Part shown: positions 9,782 through 18,919 of the stretch, in pieces
Layout: each line of letters opens with the position of its first letter
Position numbering within the stretch: the stretch's first letter is position 1
Assembly (NCBI RefSeq): GCF_025751585.1
Contig: NZ_JAOWKX010000011.1
Coordinates: 40,941-104,940, forward strand
Origin: Fluctibacter corallii
Lineage (GTDB): Bacteria > Pseudomonadota > Gammaproteobacteria > Enterobacterales > Alteromonadaceae
DNA length: 64,000 bases
Direction: 5' to 3'
Position numbers and translations under genes: made by a program
Notes under the pieces: generated by a model
Database searches by the model: none
What the model saw: only the letters and a program-made list of their open reading frames with translations
Told to the model about the DNA's origin: nothing

Positions 9782-10447
9782 TTGCGCGTGACTTTAGAAA
9801 CCACTCAAATCGATGTAAACCCTACGGGAAATAAAGCAGGACGCCCAAAAAGTATCGAAAAGCGGAAACGCATTTTAGACGCTGCCACCGATCTATTTCT
9901 AGCCAATGGTGTCAGTTCAACATCAATGGATATGGTCGCCACGACGGCGGGTGTATCAAAGCAAACGGTCTATTCACACTTTAATAGCAAAGATGACTTA
10001 TTCGCGGCTGTTATCAGTCAGAAGTGCGGTGAATACCAATTGGATAAAACCGCGTTACTCGACCCAAATCGCGAGCCTAAAGCGGTGCTGCATGAGTTTG
10101 GTTCACGTTTTGTATCACTACTTCGAGACAAACAAGTCATTGCCATGCATCGCATCGTGATAGCAGAGGGGGCGAGCAATCCGAGAGTGGCAGAAATCTT
10201 TTATGAGTCAGGCCCAGTTTCTGAGATTAATTTGCTTACAGAGTATTTTTATCATAGTCCCCACTTTACGCTCTCAGAAGATATGGCGCGTCACGCTGCG
10301 GTATGCTTGTTAAACCTACTAAAGGGGCACTTTCATTTCACGGAAATGCTGAGCTTGCCGTGCGACCTATCGGAAATAGATGAGAGTGAACATGTTTCGC
10401 GCACGCTCGCGCAGTTTTTTGCCATTTTGGATCATCAAGCGCTTTAG
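9782..10447 (+). CDS. TetR/AcrR-family transcriptional regulator
   Basis: This 221-residue protein has an N-terminal TetR helix-turn-helix (ILDAATDLFLANG, then SMDMVATTAGVSKQTVYSHF) and a C-terminal ligand-binding region resembling the AefR-like C-terminal domain. It is divergent from the RND efflux operon and is very likely its local repressor, acting at the palindrome 9735-9749. The start chosen is TTG 9782, with AGG six bases upstream. A GTG at 9788 is an alternative that would remove two residues. The inducer is unknown. Confidence 0.88.
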   Translation: MRVTLETTQIDVNPTGNKAGRPKSIEKRKRILDAATDLFLANGVSSTSMDMVATTAGVSKQTVYSHFNSKDDLFAAVISQKCGEYQLDKTALLDPNREPKAVLHEFGSRFVSLLRDKQVIAMHRIVIAEGASNPRVAEIFYESGPVSEINLLTEYFYHSPHFTLSEDMARHAAVCLLNLLKGHFHFTEMLSLPCDLSEIDESEHVSRTLAQFFAILDHQAL

Positions 10448-10483
10448 CAGAGAACACAAATGTTAAGCCCAGCAATCGCCAAT

Positions 10484-11425
10484 TTACAGTTTTTCAGCTT
10501 CGATGTGTCCAACACGAAATACACTCATGTCTTCTGCAAAACTGATACTGCCAGAATAATGCTGCCGAATGGCTTTAGTGGTTTCTAGTTCTATCCCGTT
10601 AGTGCGATTCATGCGATGAGAAATAACAATATGAGGTGTGCCGATATCTCGCGCTAGCCTGCCAATCTCAGTGGGTGTCATGTGTAAGGCTTTAGCCTCT
10701 TTTGACGCCTCTTCTGGTATAGCATTGTGCATCACCACAATGTCACTCCCTTTGGCTAATCTGGCAAAACCATCTGTTTTGTTTGTGGTATCTCCAGAAA
10801 AGCTAATAGAGCACGCGCCAATATCAACGCGCCACCCTAACGCTGCAACGGGCCCATGATCCACGCCAATCCCCCGTACTTTTATTGCATCATTGATAGC
10901 AAAGCTCACGGGATTTCGTGTATTCAGTCCAATGTCTTGGGTTGTAATTTTGTAGTCGCTGTCTGTGCCAGAAAGAATATACTCTTTCAGGTAAGGGTAC
11001 GTGCTGCTTTCTCCTAATAATCGAGAGATATACACAGATGTGGCTGGCATCAATGCATTACCCGCTGGCCCCAAGATACGCATTGGCATCGTTCGGCCAG
11101 TAAAGTAACTTCCTTTAATATAGGCAGGTAAATCGTTAACGTGATCAACATGTAAATGACTGAGCAAAATAGCCTCGACATCATTCACATTCGCCTTTGC
11201 TTTTCCGAATGCTAAACTCGTTCCTGAGCCAGCATCAATGAGCACTTTGGCCCTGTTCTCGTGCCACAGCAAGTAACCTGTAGATGCACGTCCGTCATTC
11301 AGCTCTGGCCCACCTGAACCTAATACTTGCAATACCACGTTTCGCGCTTTGCATGCCCCATGAGCAGTAAAGCTAGCTAAAACCACCGACATTAATAATG
11401 TGTATTGAAGTAATCGTGTGTACAT
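10484..11425 (-). CDS. Secreted MBL-fold metallohydrolase
   Basis: With the start at ATG 11425 (GGA eight bases upstream) the protein has 313 residues and a signal peptide ending near AHGA. It carries the metallo-beta-lactamase-fold metal motif HLHVDH (residues 90-95) and a later FSGDTT motif, as in arylsulfatase/RNase Z-like members. The fold supports a di-zinc hydrolase working in the periplasm; the substrate is unknown. It is convergent with the tetR-like gene. A TTG start 24 bases further upstream is possible but less likely. Confidence 0.82.
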   Translation of the reverse strand: MYTRLLQYTLLMSVVLASFTAHGACKARNVVLQVLGSGGPELNDGRASTGYLLWHENRAKVLIDAGSGTSLAFGKAKANVNDVEAILLSHLHVDHVNDLPAYIKGSYFTGRTMPMRILGPAGNALMPATSVYISRLLGESSTYPYLKEYILSGTDSDYKITTQDIGLNTRNPVSFAINDAIKVRGIGVDHGPVAALGWRVDIGACSISFSGDTTNKTDGFARLAKGSDIVVMHNAIPEEASKEAKALHMTPTEIGRLARDIGTPHIVISHRMNRTNGIELETTKAIRQHYSGSISFAEDMSVFRVGHIEAEKL

Positions 11426-11615
11426 AGTGTTTTCCAGCACTTTCAACAAGTTAACCTATTCCTGAACTTATCCTAGTGCATTTTTCAGACAATCTCGACT
11501 CATTTATGTGATTCCGTTTTTATTCCCTGATTCAAGAGCGAAAAGGATGCGTTCTGTTAAGAAGGTGTGCTAAATTAAAGCCGATAGGGATCATTTTCGG
11601 GCAAACAATAAAGGT

Positions 11616-12014
11616 ATGTACTTCGTGAGAGTGATAGGAATAGTTTCAGCGGTTGCACTGGTATCAGGGTGCAGCGGTGCTTTTTCTGCTAAACAGGAAG
11701 CACCCCCATCCATCATGCCCACGAATACTACACCGCTTTCCCTTGTTGATATGCATTATGCCGACCCTGTCGCCGACGCCAATTTGGCTGCAGGTAATCA
11801 GCGCTTTGCTTTTTTGATGACACAAAACGACGAGACGATTCCAGGGCTGCAACTGACAGTCAATGAGCAATTAGCCTTAAAAGATCGGTGCGGTGTAAAA
11901 GTCGTGACCGGAGATGCCAGCGTCATCAACCAGTATATTGCGCAATACAATCTACAAATGTTGAATGCCTGTCAAAAATTCGCTCCACTTTCGGTAGTCA
12001 ATCAAGCCAATTAA
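11616..12014 (+). CDS. Small putative lipoprotein
   Basis: This 132-residue protein has an N-terminal hydrophobic segment ending in the lipobox VSGC (cysteine near residue 19), which suggests a lipid-anchored envelope protein. The mature part has two further cysteines (RCGV and NACQKF) that could form a disulfide. I do not recognise the family. It lies 88 bases upstream of pyrB in the same direction. Confidence 0.65.
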   Translation: MYFVRVIGIVSAVALVSGCSGAFSAKQEAPPSIMPTNTTPLSLVDMHYADPVADANLAAGNQRFAFLMTQNDETIPGLQLTVNEQLALKDRCGVKVVTGDASVINQYIAQYNLQMLNACQKFAPLSVVNQAN

Positions 12015-12102
12015 CTACGAATTTCGTTGCGTTATTCATCCCCTTTCGGCTTCGCTTTTGTTAAAATCCTTTTCCAACCTGCAATCAACATGCTGAATAT
12101 TG

Positions 12103-13116
12103 ATGAAATTCACTGGCAATCACATTCTTTCGGTTAATCAATTCGACCGTGAGGCAATTCAAACGGTATTCAACACCGCCGATCTTATGGTTCCTTATGC
12201 ACGCCGCGACAAACGTACAACGGTGTTAGATGGCGCAATTTTAGGAAACCTCTTTTTTGAGCCAAGTACACGTACACGAGTTAGTTTTGGTACGGCATTC
12301 AATTTATTAGGCGGTGAAGTGAGAGAAACCACAGGCATGAGCAGCTCTGCGTTGGCAAAAGGCGAATCGCTTTATGACACAGCCCGCGTATTGAGTGGAT
12401 ATTCTGATGTTATTGCAATGCGTCATCCCGACGCTAACTCTGTTGCAGAATTTGCGCAAGGCAGCCGCATTCCCGTCATCAACGGTGGCGATGGCCCCAA
12501 TGAACATCCAACCCAAGCGTTGTTAGATTTATATACCATCAGCAAAGAACGTCAATCTCACGGAGAGTCTGTTGATGGACTTCATATTGCCATGATCGGT
12601 GATCTGAAATATGGCCGAACCGTACACTCACTATCAAAGTTATTAAGTTTGTATAACAACGTGCGGTTTACGTTGATTGCACCGAACGAATTGGCCATGC
12701 CTGACTATATTCTCGATACCATAGACAATGCAGGACACCGCATCACCATCACTGACCAGCTAGATGGCAGTGTTGATGCTGATATTTGCTATCAAACCCG
12801 CATTCAGGAAGAGCGCTTTCCTAGTCAGGAAGAAGCCAATAAGTATCGTGGAAAATTTCGTCTGAATCAGGCGATTTATACCAAACACTTTCAATCAAAA
12901 ACCGTCATCATGCACCCATTACCGCGCGACTCCAGAGCCGACGCAAATGAGCTTGATAACGACCTCAACCAACACCCTAATCTCGCCATTTTCAGACAAA
13001 CTGACAATGGCGTACTTGTACGAATGGCACTGTTCGCTCTAACGCTCGGCGTCGCGGATAAAGTGCGTCAATATGAACGTGATGTCACGTGGTACAGCAA
13101 TAAGAATCAAGCGTAA
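12103..13116 (+). CDS. pyrB: Aspartate carbamoyltransferase, catalytic chain
   Basis: This 337-residue enzyme condenses carbamoyl phosphate with aspartate in the second step of pyrimidine synthesis. The carbamoyl-phosphate loop FEPSTRTR (52-59), the second-site loop residues SSALAKGES (80-89), HPTQALLD (135-142) and a late HPLPR motif are all present, so the enzyme looks active. It is somewhat longer than the E. coli chain (about 310 residues). The start is ATG 12103; a TTG directly before it is less likely. No pyrI regulatory-chain gene follows; hemL starts four bases later instead. Confidence 0.95.
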   Translation: MKFTGNHILSVNQFDREAIQTVFNTADLMVPYARRDKRTTVLDGAILGNLFFEPSTRTRVSFGTAFNLLGGEVRETTGMSSSALAKGESLYDTARVLSGYSDVIAMRHPDANSVAEFAQGSRIPVINGGDGPNEHPTQALLDLYTISKERQSHGESVDGLHIAMIGDLKYGRTVHSLSKLLSLYNNVRFTLIAPNELAMPDYILDTIDNAGHRITITDQLDGSVDADICYQTRIQEERFPSQEEANKYRGKFRLNQAIYTKHFQSKTVIMHPLPRDSRADANELDNDLNQHPNLAIFRQTDNGVLVRMALFALTLGVADKVRQYERDVTWYSNKNQA

Positions 13117-13119
13117 ATT

Positions 13120-14403
13120 ATGCAAAAATCTCAACAATTATTTGAACGTGCTCAACAGCACATCCCTGGTGGCGTTAACTCGCCAGTTCGTGCATTTAAA
13201 GCGGTAGGTGGAACGCCTCCATTTATCGAGCGAGCAGACGGCCCGTATATCTTCGATGCCGATGGCAAACAATACATTGATTATGTGCAGTCATGGGGCC
13301 CGATGGTACTTGGACACAATCACTCAGGCATTCGCCAAGCCGTCGTCGCTGCCGCAGAAAAAGGGCTTAGCTTTGGCGCACCAACCGAAGCCGAAGTGAT
13401 CATGGCAGAAATGGTCAGCGATATGGTGCCATCCATGGAGATGGTTCGTATGGTGAATTCAGGCACTGAAGCCACCATGAGCGCCATCCGCTTGGCACGT
13501 GGTTATACGGGCAAAAACAAGTTATTAAAATTTGAAGGGTGCTATCACGGTCATGCCGATTCATTGCTAGTAAAAGCGGGATCAGGCGCATTAACGTTGG
13601 GCGTGCCAAGTTCTCCTGGTGTACCTGACGACATCGCAAAACATACCTTAACCCAAGAATACAATAACCTGGATTCAGTAAAAGACGCCTTTAACGAGCA
13701 TGGTGATGACATTGCCTGTGTTATCGTTGAACCGGTAGCAGGAAATATGAACTGCATTCCGCCTGTAGAAGGATTTTTGGAGGGCTTACGTGCCCTTTGC
13801 GACCAATACGGTGCGGTGCTTATCTTTGATGAAGTGATGACAGGATTTCGCGTTGCACAAGGCGGCGCACAAGCACGTTATAACATTCAACCTGACTTAA
13901 CCTGCTTAGGCAAGGTAATCGGCGGCGGCATGCCGGTGGGCGCATTTGGCGGTAAGCGCGAGATCATGTCTCATATTGCGCCAAGTGGCCCGGTGTATCA
14001 AGCAGGCACACTATCTGGAAATCCAGTTGCCATGGCCGCAGGACTGGCGGCACTCACTGCCATTCGAGACGCGAATATGTATGATACATTGTCGAGTAAT
14101 ACCGAGCGTTTGGCATTGGGCATAAAAGCCATTGCTGATAAATACGATATTCCACTTACCGTGAATTATGCTGGCAGTATGTTTGGGTTCTTTTTTACAG
14201 ATGTAGAAAAAGTCGTGAACTATCAACAGGCGATTAATTGTGACACAGACCGGTTTAACCGCTTTTATCACGGCATGCTGGAACAAGGTGTTTATTTGGC
14301 ACCTGCGTCATACGAAGCTGGATTTGTTTCGATTGCGCATACCGACGATGTCATTACAGAAACCTTGTCTATCGTCGATAAGGTGATGGCTACACTTGTA
14401 TAG
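13120..14403 (+). CDS. hemL: Glutamate-1-semialdehyde 2,1-aminomutase
   Basis: This 427-residue PLP enzyme converts glutamate-1-semialdehyde to 5-aminolevulinate in C5-pathway tetrapyrrole synthesis. The family N terminus ([13 protein letters not shown]), the NSGTEATM segment (113-120), the FDEVMTGFR segment that binds PLP and the PLP lysine K265 in [17 protein letters not shown] are intact. Length matches the family. It begins four bases after pyrB, probably on the same transcript, and is followed by a strong hairpin terminator at 14411. Confidence 0.97.
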   Translation: MQKSQQLFERAQQHIPGGVNSPVRAFKAVGGTPPFIERADGPYIFDADGKQYIDYVQSWGPMVLGHNHSGIRQAVVAAAEKGLSFGAPTEAEVIMAEMVSDMVPSMEMVRMVNSGTEATMSAIRLARGYTGKNKLLKFEGCYHGHADSLLVKAGSGALTLGVPSSPGVPDDIAKHTLTQEYNNLDSVKDAFNEHGDDIACVIVEPVAGNMNCIPPVEGFLEGLRALCDQYGAVLIFDEVMTGFRVAQGGAQARYNIQPDLTCLGKVIGGGMPVGAFGGKREIMSHIAPSGPVYQAGTLSGNPVAMAAGLAALTAIRDANMYDTLSSNTERLALGIKAIADKYDIPLTVNYAGSMFGFFFTDVEKVVNYQQAINCDTDRFNRFYHGMLEQGVYLAPASYEAGFVSIAHTDDVITETLSIVDKVMATLV

Positions 14404-14410
14404 TTGACTT

Positions 14411-14443
14411 AAGTACCTGATTGTATTTCTCAATCGGGTACTT
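14411..14443 (+). terminator. Hairpin terminator after hemL
   Basis: An inverted repeat pairs AAGTACCTGATTG (14411-14423) with CAATCGGGTACTT (14431-14443) around a 7-base loop with a single G-T wobble. It lies right after the hemL stop. The downstream T-run is weak, but the position fits the end of a pyrB-hemL transcript. Confidence 0.7.
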
Positions 14444-14512
14444 GTTAGCGCCGTCTTTTTCTGCCATGTTATAAGCAAGCATAGGTGGACGGAAATAACC
14501 TGAATTAACACG

Positions 14513-15619
14513 ATGATATCTGAACTGTTTAGCCAGCCGCTGTTTGTTTTTCTTCTGGTGATTTTAACTGGCTACACAGTGCTCGTTATCGGCTTGATAT
14601 GGTATATACGCAAGCTAAAAGCACCGTTAAAAAATGATGCCTTAAAGCCTTTCGTTACTCCTCCCGCACAACCAAATCCCATACAGACCGAACCGAGTAA
14701 AAATCGATTCATCGACAAAGCCGACGAAGCAACACGACTGAATCAGACCTTTCAGAAATTTGTTCCTAAACAATTTGTCGACCACTTTGCCAAGCATGGC
14801 AGCAGCACGCTCGAGTTGGGGCGTGCAGATGAAGATGATGTGGCCATACTGTTTTGCGACATTCGAGGGTTTACGTCATTGTCAGAGCGCATGACACCAC
14901 AAGAATTAATGCGCTTTTTGAATTCTTATTTTTTGCGGATGAATGATCCCATCCACCAAAATGGCGGCTTTATTGATAAATTTATTGGCGATGCCATTAT
15001 GGCGTTATTCGATCACCCTCAAGGCTCAAACGAAGATAAAGCCAGAGACGCAATAAAAGCCGCGATAGACTTACACGCAGCGCTAAAAATGTATAACCAG
15101 CACCGTCAAAACAGCAACTATCCGCCAATCAATGTGGGCATTGGCGTGCATTTTGGCCCAGTGATTATCGGTACAGTGGGATCTGACGATAGAATGGACA
15201 CCACTGTCATTGGAGACAGTGTCAATATTGCCTATCGATTAGAGGGGCTTGCCCCCTTATTTAATGCAGATATTGTGGTCAGTGCCCAAGCATTAGACAC
15301 CGCCAAGGCCAACGGCCACTTTTCCTATCGGCTGCTAGAGTGGGTAAAAGTAAAAGGCAGAGAAAATGCGGTTGAAATATACGAAATCCTTGATCATCTT
15401 CCCGCAAAGGAACGAGATCAAAAACTGCTTATTGCTGACGACATCAAACACGGCCTTGCATTACGAAAACGCTACGCCCTCCAAGACGCACTTGATGTCT
15501 TCACCGCTGCACATGAAAAAGCCCCTAATGACGCCTTGGTACTCCATCATATAGAACAATGCCGCATCATGCTCACCAAACCCACCCCAAAAACCAAAGA
15601 CGGCGCCTTGAGGATGTAG
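14513..15619 (+). CDS. Membrane-anchored class III adenylate/guanylate cyclase
   Basis: This 368-residue protein has one membrane helix (about 11-33), a linker, and a class III nucleotide cyclase domain (about 105-285). The metal-binding aspartates D116 (ILFCDIRGFTSLSE) and D160 (KFIGDAIMALF) are present, as is the late NIAYRLEGLAP segment, so the domain looks catalytically competent. The C-terminal 80 residues look like a helical tail. Whether the product is cAMP or cGMP cannot be told. It is a single gene after the hemL terminator. Confidence 0.87.
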   Translation: MISELFSQPLFVFLLVILTGYTVLVIGLIWYIRKLKAPLKNDALKPFVTPPAQPNPIQTEPSKNRFIDKADEATRLNQTFQKFVPKQFVDHFAKHGSSTLELGRADEDDVAILFCDIRGFTSLSERMTPQELMRFLNSYFLRMNDPIHQNGGFIDKFIGDAIMALFDHPQGSNEDKARDAIKAAIDLHAALKMYNQHRQNSNYPPINVGIGVHFGPVIIGTVGSDDRMDTTVIGDSVNIAYRLEGLAPLFNADIVVSAQALDTAKANGHFSYRLLEWVKVKGRENAVEIYEILDHLPAKERDQKLLIADDIKHGLALRKRYALQDALDVFTAAHEKAPNDALVLHHIEQCRIMLTKPTPKTKDGALRM

Positions 15620-15640
15620 TGCTAATTTTCACGGCAAAAT

Positions 15641-15700
15641 AAGCAGAGCGAGCTAGCGAGCGACTTCTCATTTTCAGTGACAATTTGCGCAAGGTGAGGT
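15641..15700. repeat. 60-bp direct repeat, copy 1
   Basis: The segment starting AAGCAGAGCGAGCTAGCGAG and ending GCGCAAGGTGAGGT recurs at 17416-17475 with only two or three mismatches. The copies bracket the hypothetical genes between 15816 and 17387. They begin with a purine-rich, partly palindromic stretch (GCGAGCTAGCGAGC). Origin and role are unknown. Confidence 0.75.
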
Positions 15701-15815
15701 GGCATTGTCCACTTCCCCTAATACGACAAAGTTCTAAACTAGAGTTTTCCAGTTTCTCTTGGTTTGAATTTTAAAACTTCGGCATTTCTAGGTAACGAAA
15801 TATCAAATAAACGCT

Positions 15816-16196
15816 TTAATCAGCCTCTGCAACATTGGACGGTTGCATGGATTCTTTATTCTTCAACTTTCTATTTCGAACCATTCCAAGATAAATGAAT
15901 ACCATTCCAACAATAAAAACTGCAGTGTTCCGTATATTTAGGAAACTAAATTCTGCGCCAGATGGGTATGACAGTGTATGAACAAAAGCAGTCCCCAAAA
16001 AGATCAAAGCAAAGCATCCAATGTATCCCATAACACCGCCTCGATAATCACAAAGTGCCGTTAACCCAATATAAAGGGCCACAGCTATAAGCATAAAAGG
16101 GATCGCGAAACTTGCACTATCTCGCAAAAAAACATTTGATACCCCACATACGATTAATAAGATTGCAATCAGGTAATTTAATAATTTGTAATTCAT
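15816..16196 (-). CDS. Small polytopic membrane protein, unknown
   Basis: This 126-residue protein has about four hydrophobic helices and a charged C terminus (RNRKLKNKES). No family is recognised. It lies inside the interval bracketed by the 60-bp direct repeats, so it may be part of a mobile or acquired segment. Codon use is AT-rich relative to the genes on the left. Confidence 0.55.
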   Translation of the reverse strand: MNYKLLNYLIAILLIVCGVSNVFLRDSASFAIPFMLIAVALYIGLTALCDYRGGVMGYIGCFALIFLGTAFVHTLSYPSGAEFSFLNIRNTAVFIVGMVFIYLGMVRNRKLKNKESMQPSNVAEAD

Positions 16197-16653
16197 ACTA
16201 GACTCTCGTGAAACATAACGCTTAATACCTCTTTTCTTTATTCTCTTTTTAGTTTTCTATTCGAAAATAAAGATTGCTACAGTACATACCAATACAACTA
16301 CAAGCATTGAACGCAGGTTCAAACAATATTTATGATATAGCTCAATCATCATTGCTGTCTTGAGTTCAAGTGAATAATGGCTTGTAGTTGCTACTTACTT
16401 CTGATTTATATAATCCAGTTGAGGTAAGCTTTTTTCAAGCCTATCTCATCCTTTATTTTACCTGCAATTAAGACACCACGAACACTCAGCATTAATATCA
16501 GTCCGAAGCAATTAAAAAGTAGATGTTGCATAAGAACTGTTAAGAAAGCTAGCAGCTAAATCAAGGGCAAAAATACCGCGCCTAACTTCCAAAAGTACGA
16601 TTTGTTTGCCCTATGGAACAAAGTGAGCGAGTGAGCAGACTTTGATAGCTCCC
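16197..16653. other. AT-rich stretch without a supported gene
   Basis: No ORF here has convincing codon use, start or homology on either strand. The stretch is AT-rich. A phrase reminiscent of integron cassette ends (CATAACGCTTAA near 16212) was checked and lacks the paired inverse site, so it is not called. Confidence 0.5.
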
Positions 16654-17136
16654 TTACTCTGAACGTAAATTGAATCCCCACACCTCATGCTCACCACCTC
16701 TCACTGCTAGTGTGACGTATAGCTTACCAGATGTTCCGAACTTACTATTCTCTGAGAACTTGACCGGGTAAACGAGCCTGAACTGCTTCGTATCACCTTG
16801 ATGTCCAAGAAATTCTGAATGACTGAAACCTCCCTGAATAATTGAATCGAAGTATTCAACCAACTCATCCATAGTTTTCAAGATGTCCTTTTTGTCTATT
16901 TGCGCCTTAGAAGAATCACTAAATAGATCGTATACAGCATTGTAATCGCGGTCGTTATATGCACTTACGAATCGTTCATAAAGCTCATCTCTTACATGTT
17001 TGTCTATATGTTCGGGTAGTGCATTCTTCGATTCAATTTGCGTTGTTGGTAAGGAATTTCTCTCTACCCCAAACCATATAGTTGCAACTAAATTTGCTAC
17101 CAATAACACGATGATTGTTGCGTAAATACTTTTCAT
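16654..17136 (-). CDS. Membrane-anchored protein with NTF2-like/DUF3887-like domain
   Basis: This 160-residue protein has an N-terminal hydrophobic helix (about 4-24), so it is exported or anchored. The following domain begins with ELYERFVSAYNDRDYNAVYDLFSDSSK, the usual opening of NTF2-like or DUF3887-type alpha+beta folds. No enzymatic residues are obvious. It lies within the repeat-bracketed segment. Function is unknown. Confidence 0.6.
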   Translation of the reverse strand: MKSIYATIIVLLVANLVATIWFGVERNSLPTTQIESKNALPEHIDKHVRDELYERFVSAYNDRDYNAVYDLFSDSSKAQIDKKDILKTMDELVEYFDSIIQGGFSHSEFLGHQGDTKQFRLVYPVKFSENSKFGTSGKLYVTLAVRGGEHEVWGFNLRSE

Positions 17137-17186
17137 AAAATCCTTTAAATTAAAAATAAGCGCAAACTATTACTTAACGGGTAGTA

Positions 17187-17209
17187 ACATAGCGGTGCCA
17201 CCGCTATGT
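17187..17209. terminator. Perfect hairpin between two small genes
   Basis: ACATAGCGGT (17187-17196) pairs perfectly with ACCGCTATGT (17200-17209) around a 3-base loop. It lies between the tiny ORF 17241-17387 and the gene starting at 17136, both on the minus strand. It could end the former's transcript, though the U-run is poor. Confidence 0.45.
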
Positions 17210-17240
17210 AGCTGTTTCGACGTGTTTTTTTGCTTTTTTA

Positions 17241-17387
17241 TTAATTGCCACAATACCAGAACATCCCAAATATAACCACCAGAAATACTGCGTTCACAAT
17301 GAGGTTCGATTTAGAATTACTAATTTTGGCCTCCTCTTGCATGAAGCCAGAATTGTCTGCGATTTTTTCAAAATCAAAGGCTACCAC
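17241..17387 (-). CDS. Tiny single-helix membrane protein candidate
   Basis: From GTG 17387 this ORF has 48 residues; from ATG 17342 it has 33. It ends with one hydrophobic helix (NLIVNAVFLVVIFGMFWYCGN). A hairpin follows. There is no recognised family and no strong ribosome site, so this is a tentative call in an otherwise empty stretch. Confidence 0.35.
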   Translation of the reverse strand: MVAFDFEKIADNSGFMQEEAKISNSKSNLIVNAVFLVVIFGMFWYCGN

Positions 17388-17415
17388 TGAGATGGTTTAC
17401 TCGTATGCGCCAAAC

Positions 17416-17475
17416 AAGCAGAGCGAGCTAGCGAGCGATTTCTTATTTTCAGTGACAATTTGCGCAAGGTGAGGT
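17416..17475. repeat. 60-bp direct repeat, copy 2
   Basis: Second copy of the repeat at 15641-15700, same orientation. It lies 295 bases left of the recombinase fragment at 17770. Together the copies delimit a 1.8-kb segment of small membrane genes. Confidence 0.75.
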
Positions 17476-17554
17476 TGAATGTCGTATGATTCATTTCTAA
17501 CGCCGCATTGTACCAGCCTATATGATTCAACGCGGCATTATTGTTTTAGTGTAT

Positions 17555-17788
17555 TTATGGCTTTTTAATGACGTTAATTACCTGCTTCATAGCAGGATCT
17601 TCACCCGAAAAATAGCTCGCAGATGATAGGGATACCGGTAAATGCGGTGCAATCCATATACGATGATCTTCAGCCTTCGAAGCCTGATGATACTGAGAAG
17701 AAATTATTCCCCAAACACCACTGTAAGGAAGCGTAAACCAACCAGCTTCACCAAGATGGTTTGACCGGCTCCCACTGGATTTCATCAT
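17555..17788 (-). pseudogene. Short ORF, possible gene fragment
   Basis: This 77-residue reading has a protein-like end (GEDPAMKQVINVIKKP) but no recognised domain. Its start overlaps the opposite-strand recombinase fragment at 17770. It may be the C-terminal remnant of a disrupted gene. Support is weak. Confidence 0.25.
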
Positions 17789-17895
17789 TTATTCACTGGT
17801 ATGGAAAGCGTCAACGCTCATCATTGGATGATAATTACGTTGAGCAATATCTTGAGCATTTGGCTGTAAAAGCAAATGTGCCACCACGAACATAA
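17770..17895 (+). pseudogene. Tyrosine recombinase (integron/phage integrase) N-terminal fragment
   Basis: In this frame the sequence reads SHWISSFIHWYGKRQR, then YVEQYLEHLAVKANVPPRT, followed by a stop. This matches the N-terminal SAM-like core-binding domain of integron-type tyrosine recombinases: the WI..FI..H.KR block and the V..YL.HLAV..NV block. There is no start codon and the whole catalytic domain is missing, so it is a relic. A GC-rich hairpin (GCTGCTGCCCGTTTAGCGGGGGC) follows. The assignment to integron integrases rather than phage integrases is uncertain. Confidence 0.6.
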
Positions 17896-18049
17896 GCTGC
17901 TGCCCGTTTAGCGGGGGCTCAGTTTTTGACAGTATCAGATTAAATGGTAACGAATCCATCTCACACTGTTAATTTCAGGCGATCCTGATCTAATCACATT
18001 AACTTTTCAAATGAGGCCAAGCAATTCAATTCACTTGACCTCACCAGAA

Positions 18050-18856
18050 CTATTTTAACCTGCTATTCATGACATTTTCGCTGTCAACGTTATGCAAGCG
18101 TACCTTACCAGAACCGTCATCAAGCAAAGTAAAAGAGGTAGCGGTATCCACATAAATATCGCCGCTAGCATCATCTACTTCTACACTTCCGGTTACCGTG
18201 CTGACATTGATGCTACCAGACCCATCATCGATAGAGATATTGCCTGTTACCACTTCAATGTCTATTGAGCCTGAGCCATCATCTAGTTTGATGTCGCCCG
18301 TGATAACGCGTAAATCTATGCCACCTGATCCATCTTCAATATCCAAATCACCTGTAATGACATTCGCTGAGATATCTCCTGAACCGTCATTGATTTGAAT
18401 ATCACCCGCGATTGTTTGTAGCGCGATTTTGCCTGAGCCGTCGTGTACTTCAATATCATTTTCAATTTCATCTATATTGATGTCACCAGAGCCATCTTCA
18501 ATATAGAGTTTGAACGTTGCCGGCACCACAACATCCAGATTAATCATGCGAACATCGTCGTTATCATCTATGATTTTGGCAACCAACACAGCATCATCAG
18601 CGTCTTTTCTCAGGCTCAGGCGATACTCTCCCTGCTCGGGATCATCTCCTACTAAGGTTGCCACCACAGATACATCCGTCGCTTTTTTATCGCCGCGAAT
18701 AGTTAAATAACCCGCTGCTGCATCAACTCGTAAAGTAGAAAGCGCCTTGGCGTCAAGCGTCAGTTCTTGACGCATTTCTGAGTCCCATGCGTTTGCGGCC
18801 ACCGTCATTGATAGCGCCGCAATACCCATTCCATAAGTCAGTAAAGTTTTCATCAT
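18050..18856 (-). CDS. Exported DUF4097-like beta-repeat (adhesin-like) protein
   Basis: This 268-residue protein has a signal peptide (about 1-23) and a C-terminal two-thirds made of seven or eight repeats of about 18-20 residues. The pattern is VTGDIxIDDGSGSIDIxV, with an aspartate-rich DDGSG turn each time. This is the parallel beta-strand repeat of DUF4097-type putative adhesins. The acidic turns could bind calcium, but this is inference. Next to it is a DUF2157-like membrane protein gene in the same direction. Confidence 0.75.
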   Translation of the reverse strand: MMKTLLTYGMGIAALSMTVAANAWDSEMRQELTLDAKALSTLRVDAAAGYLTIRGDKKATDVSVVATLVGDDPEQGEYRLSLRKDADDAVLVAKIIDDNDDVRMINLDVVVPATFKLYIEDGSGDINIDEIENDIEVHDGSGKIALQTIAGDIQINDGSGDISANVITGDLDIEDGSGGIDLRVITGDIKLDDGSGSIDIEVVTGNISIDDGSGSINVSTVTGSVEVDDASGDIYVDTATSFTLLDDGSGKVRLHNVDSENVMNSRLK

Positions 18857-18919
18857 TTTCCCTCATTTTTTATTTTTGTCGCCAATAAGATTGAAAAGGT
18901 TTAAATCACAATCCATTTT

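Noticed and set aside
16197..16653. CATAACGCTTAA and GCCTAAC as an attC pair around the hypothetical genes.
   Set aside because: No matching inverse core site at a suitable distance for either.
17555..17788. A full gene at this position.
   Set aside because: Only a short ORF without recognised domain, overlapping the recombinase relic; kept only as a low-confidence fragment.
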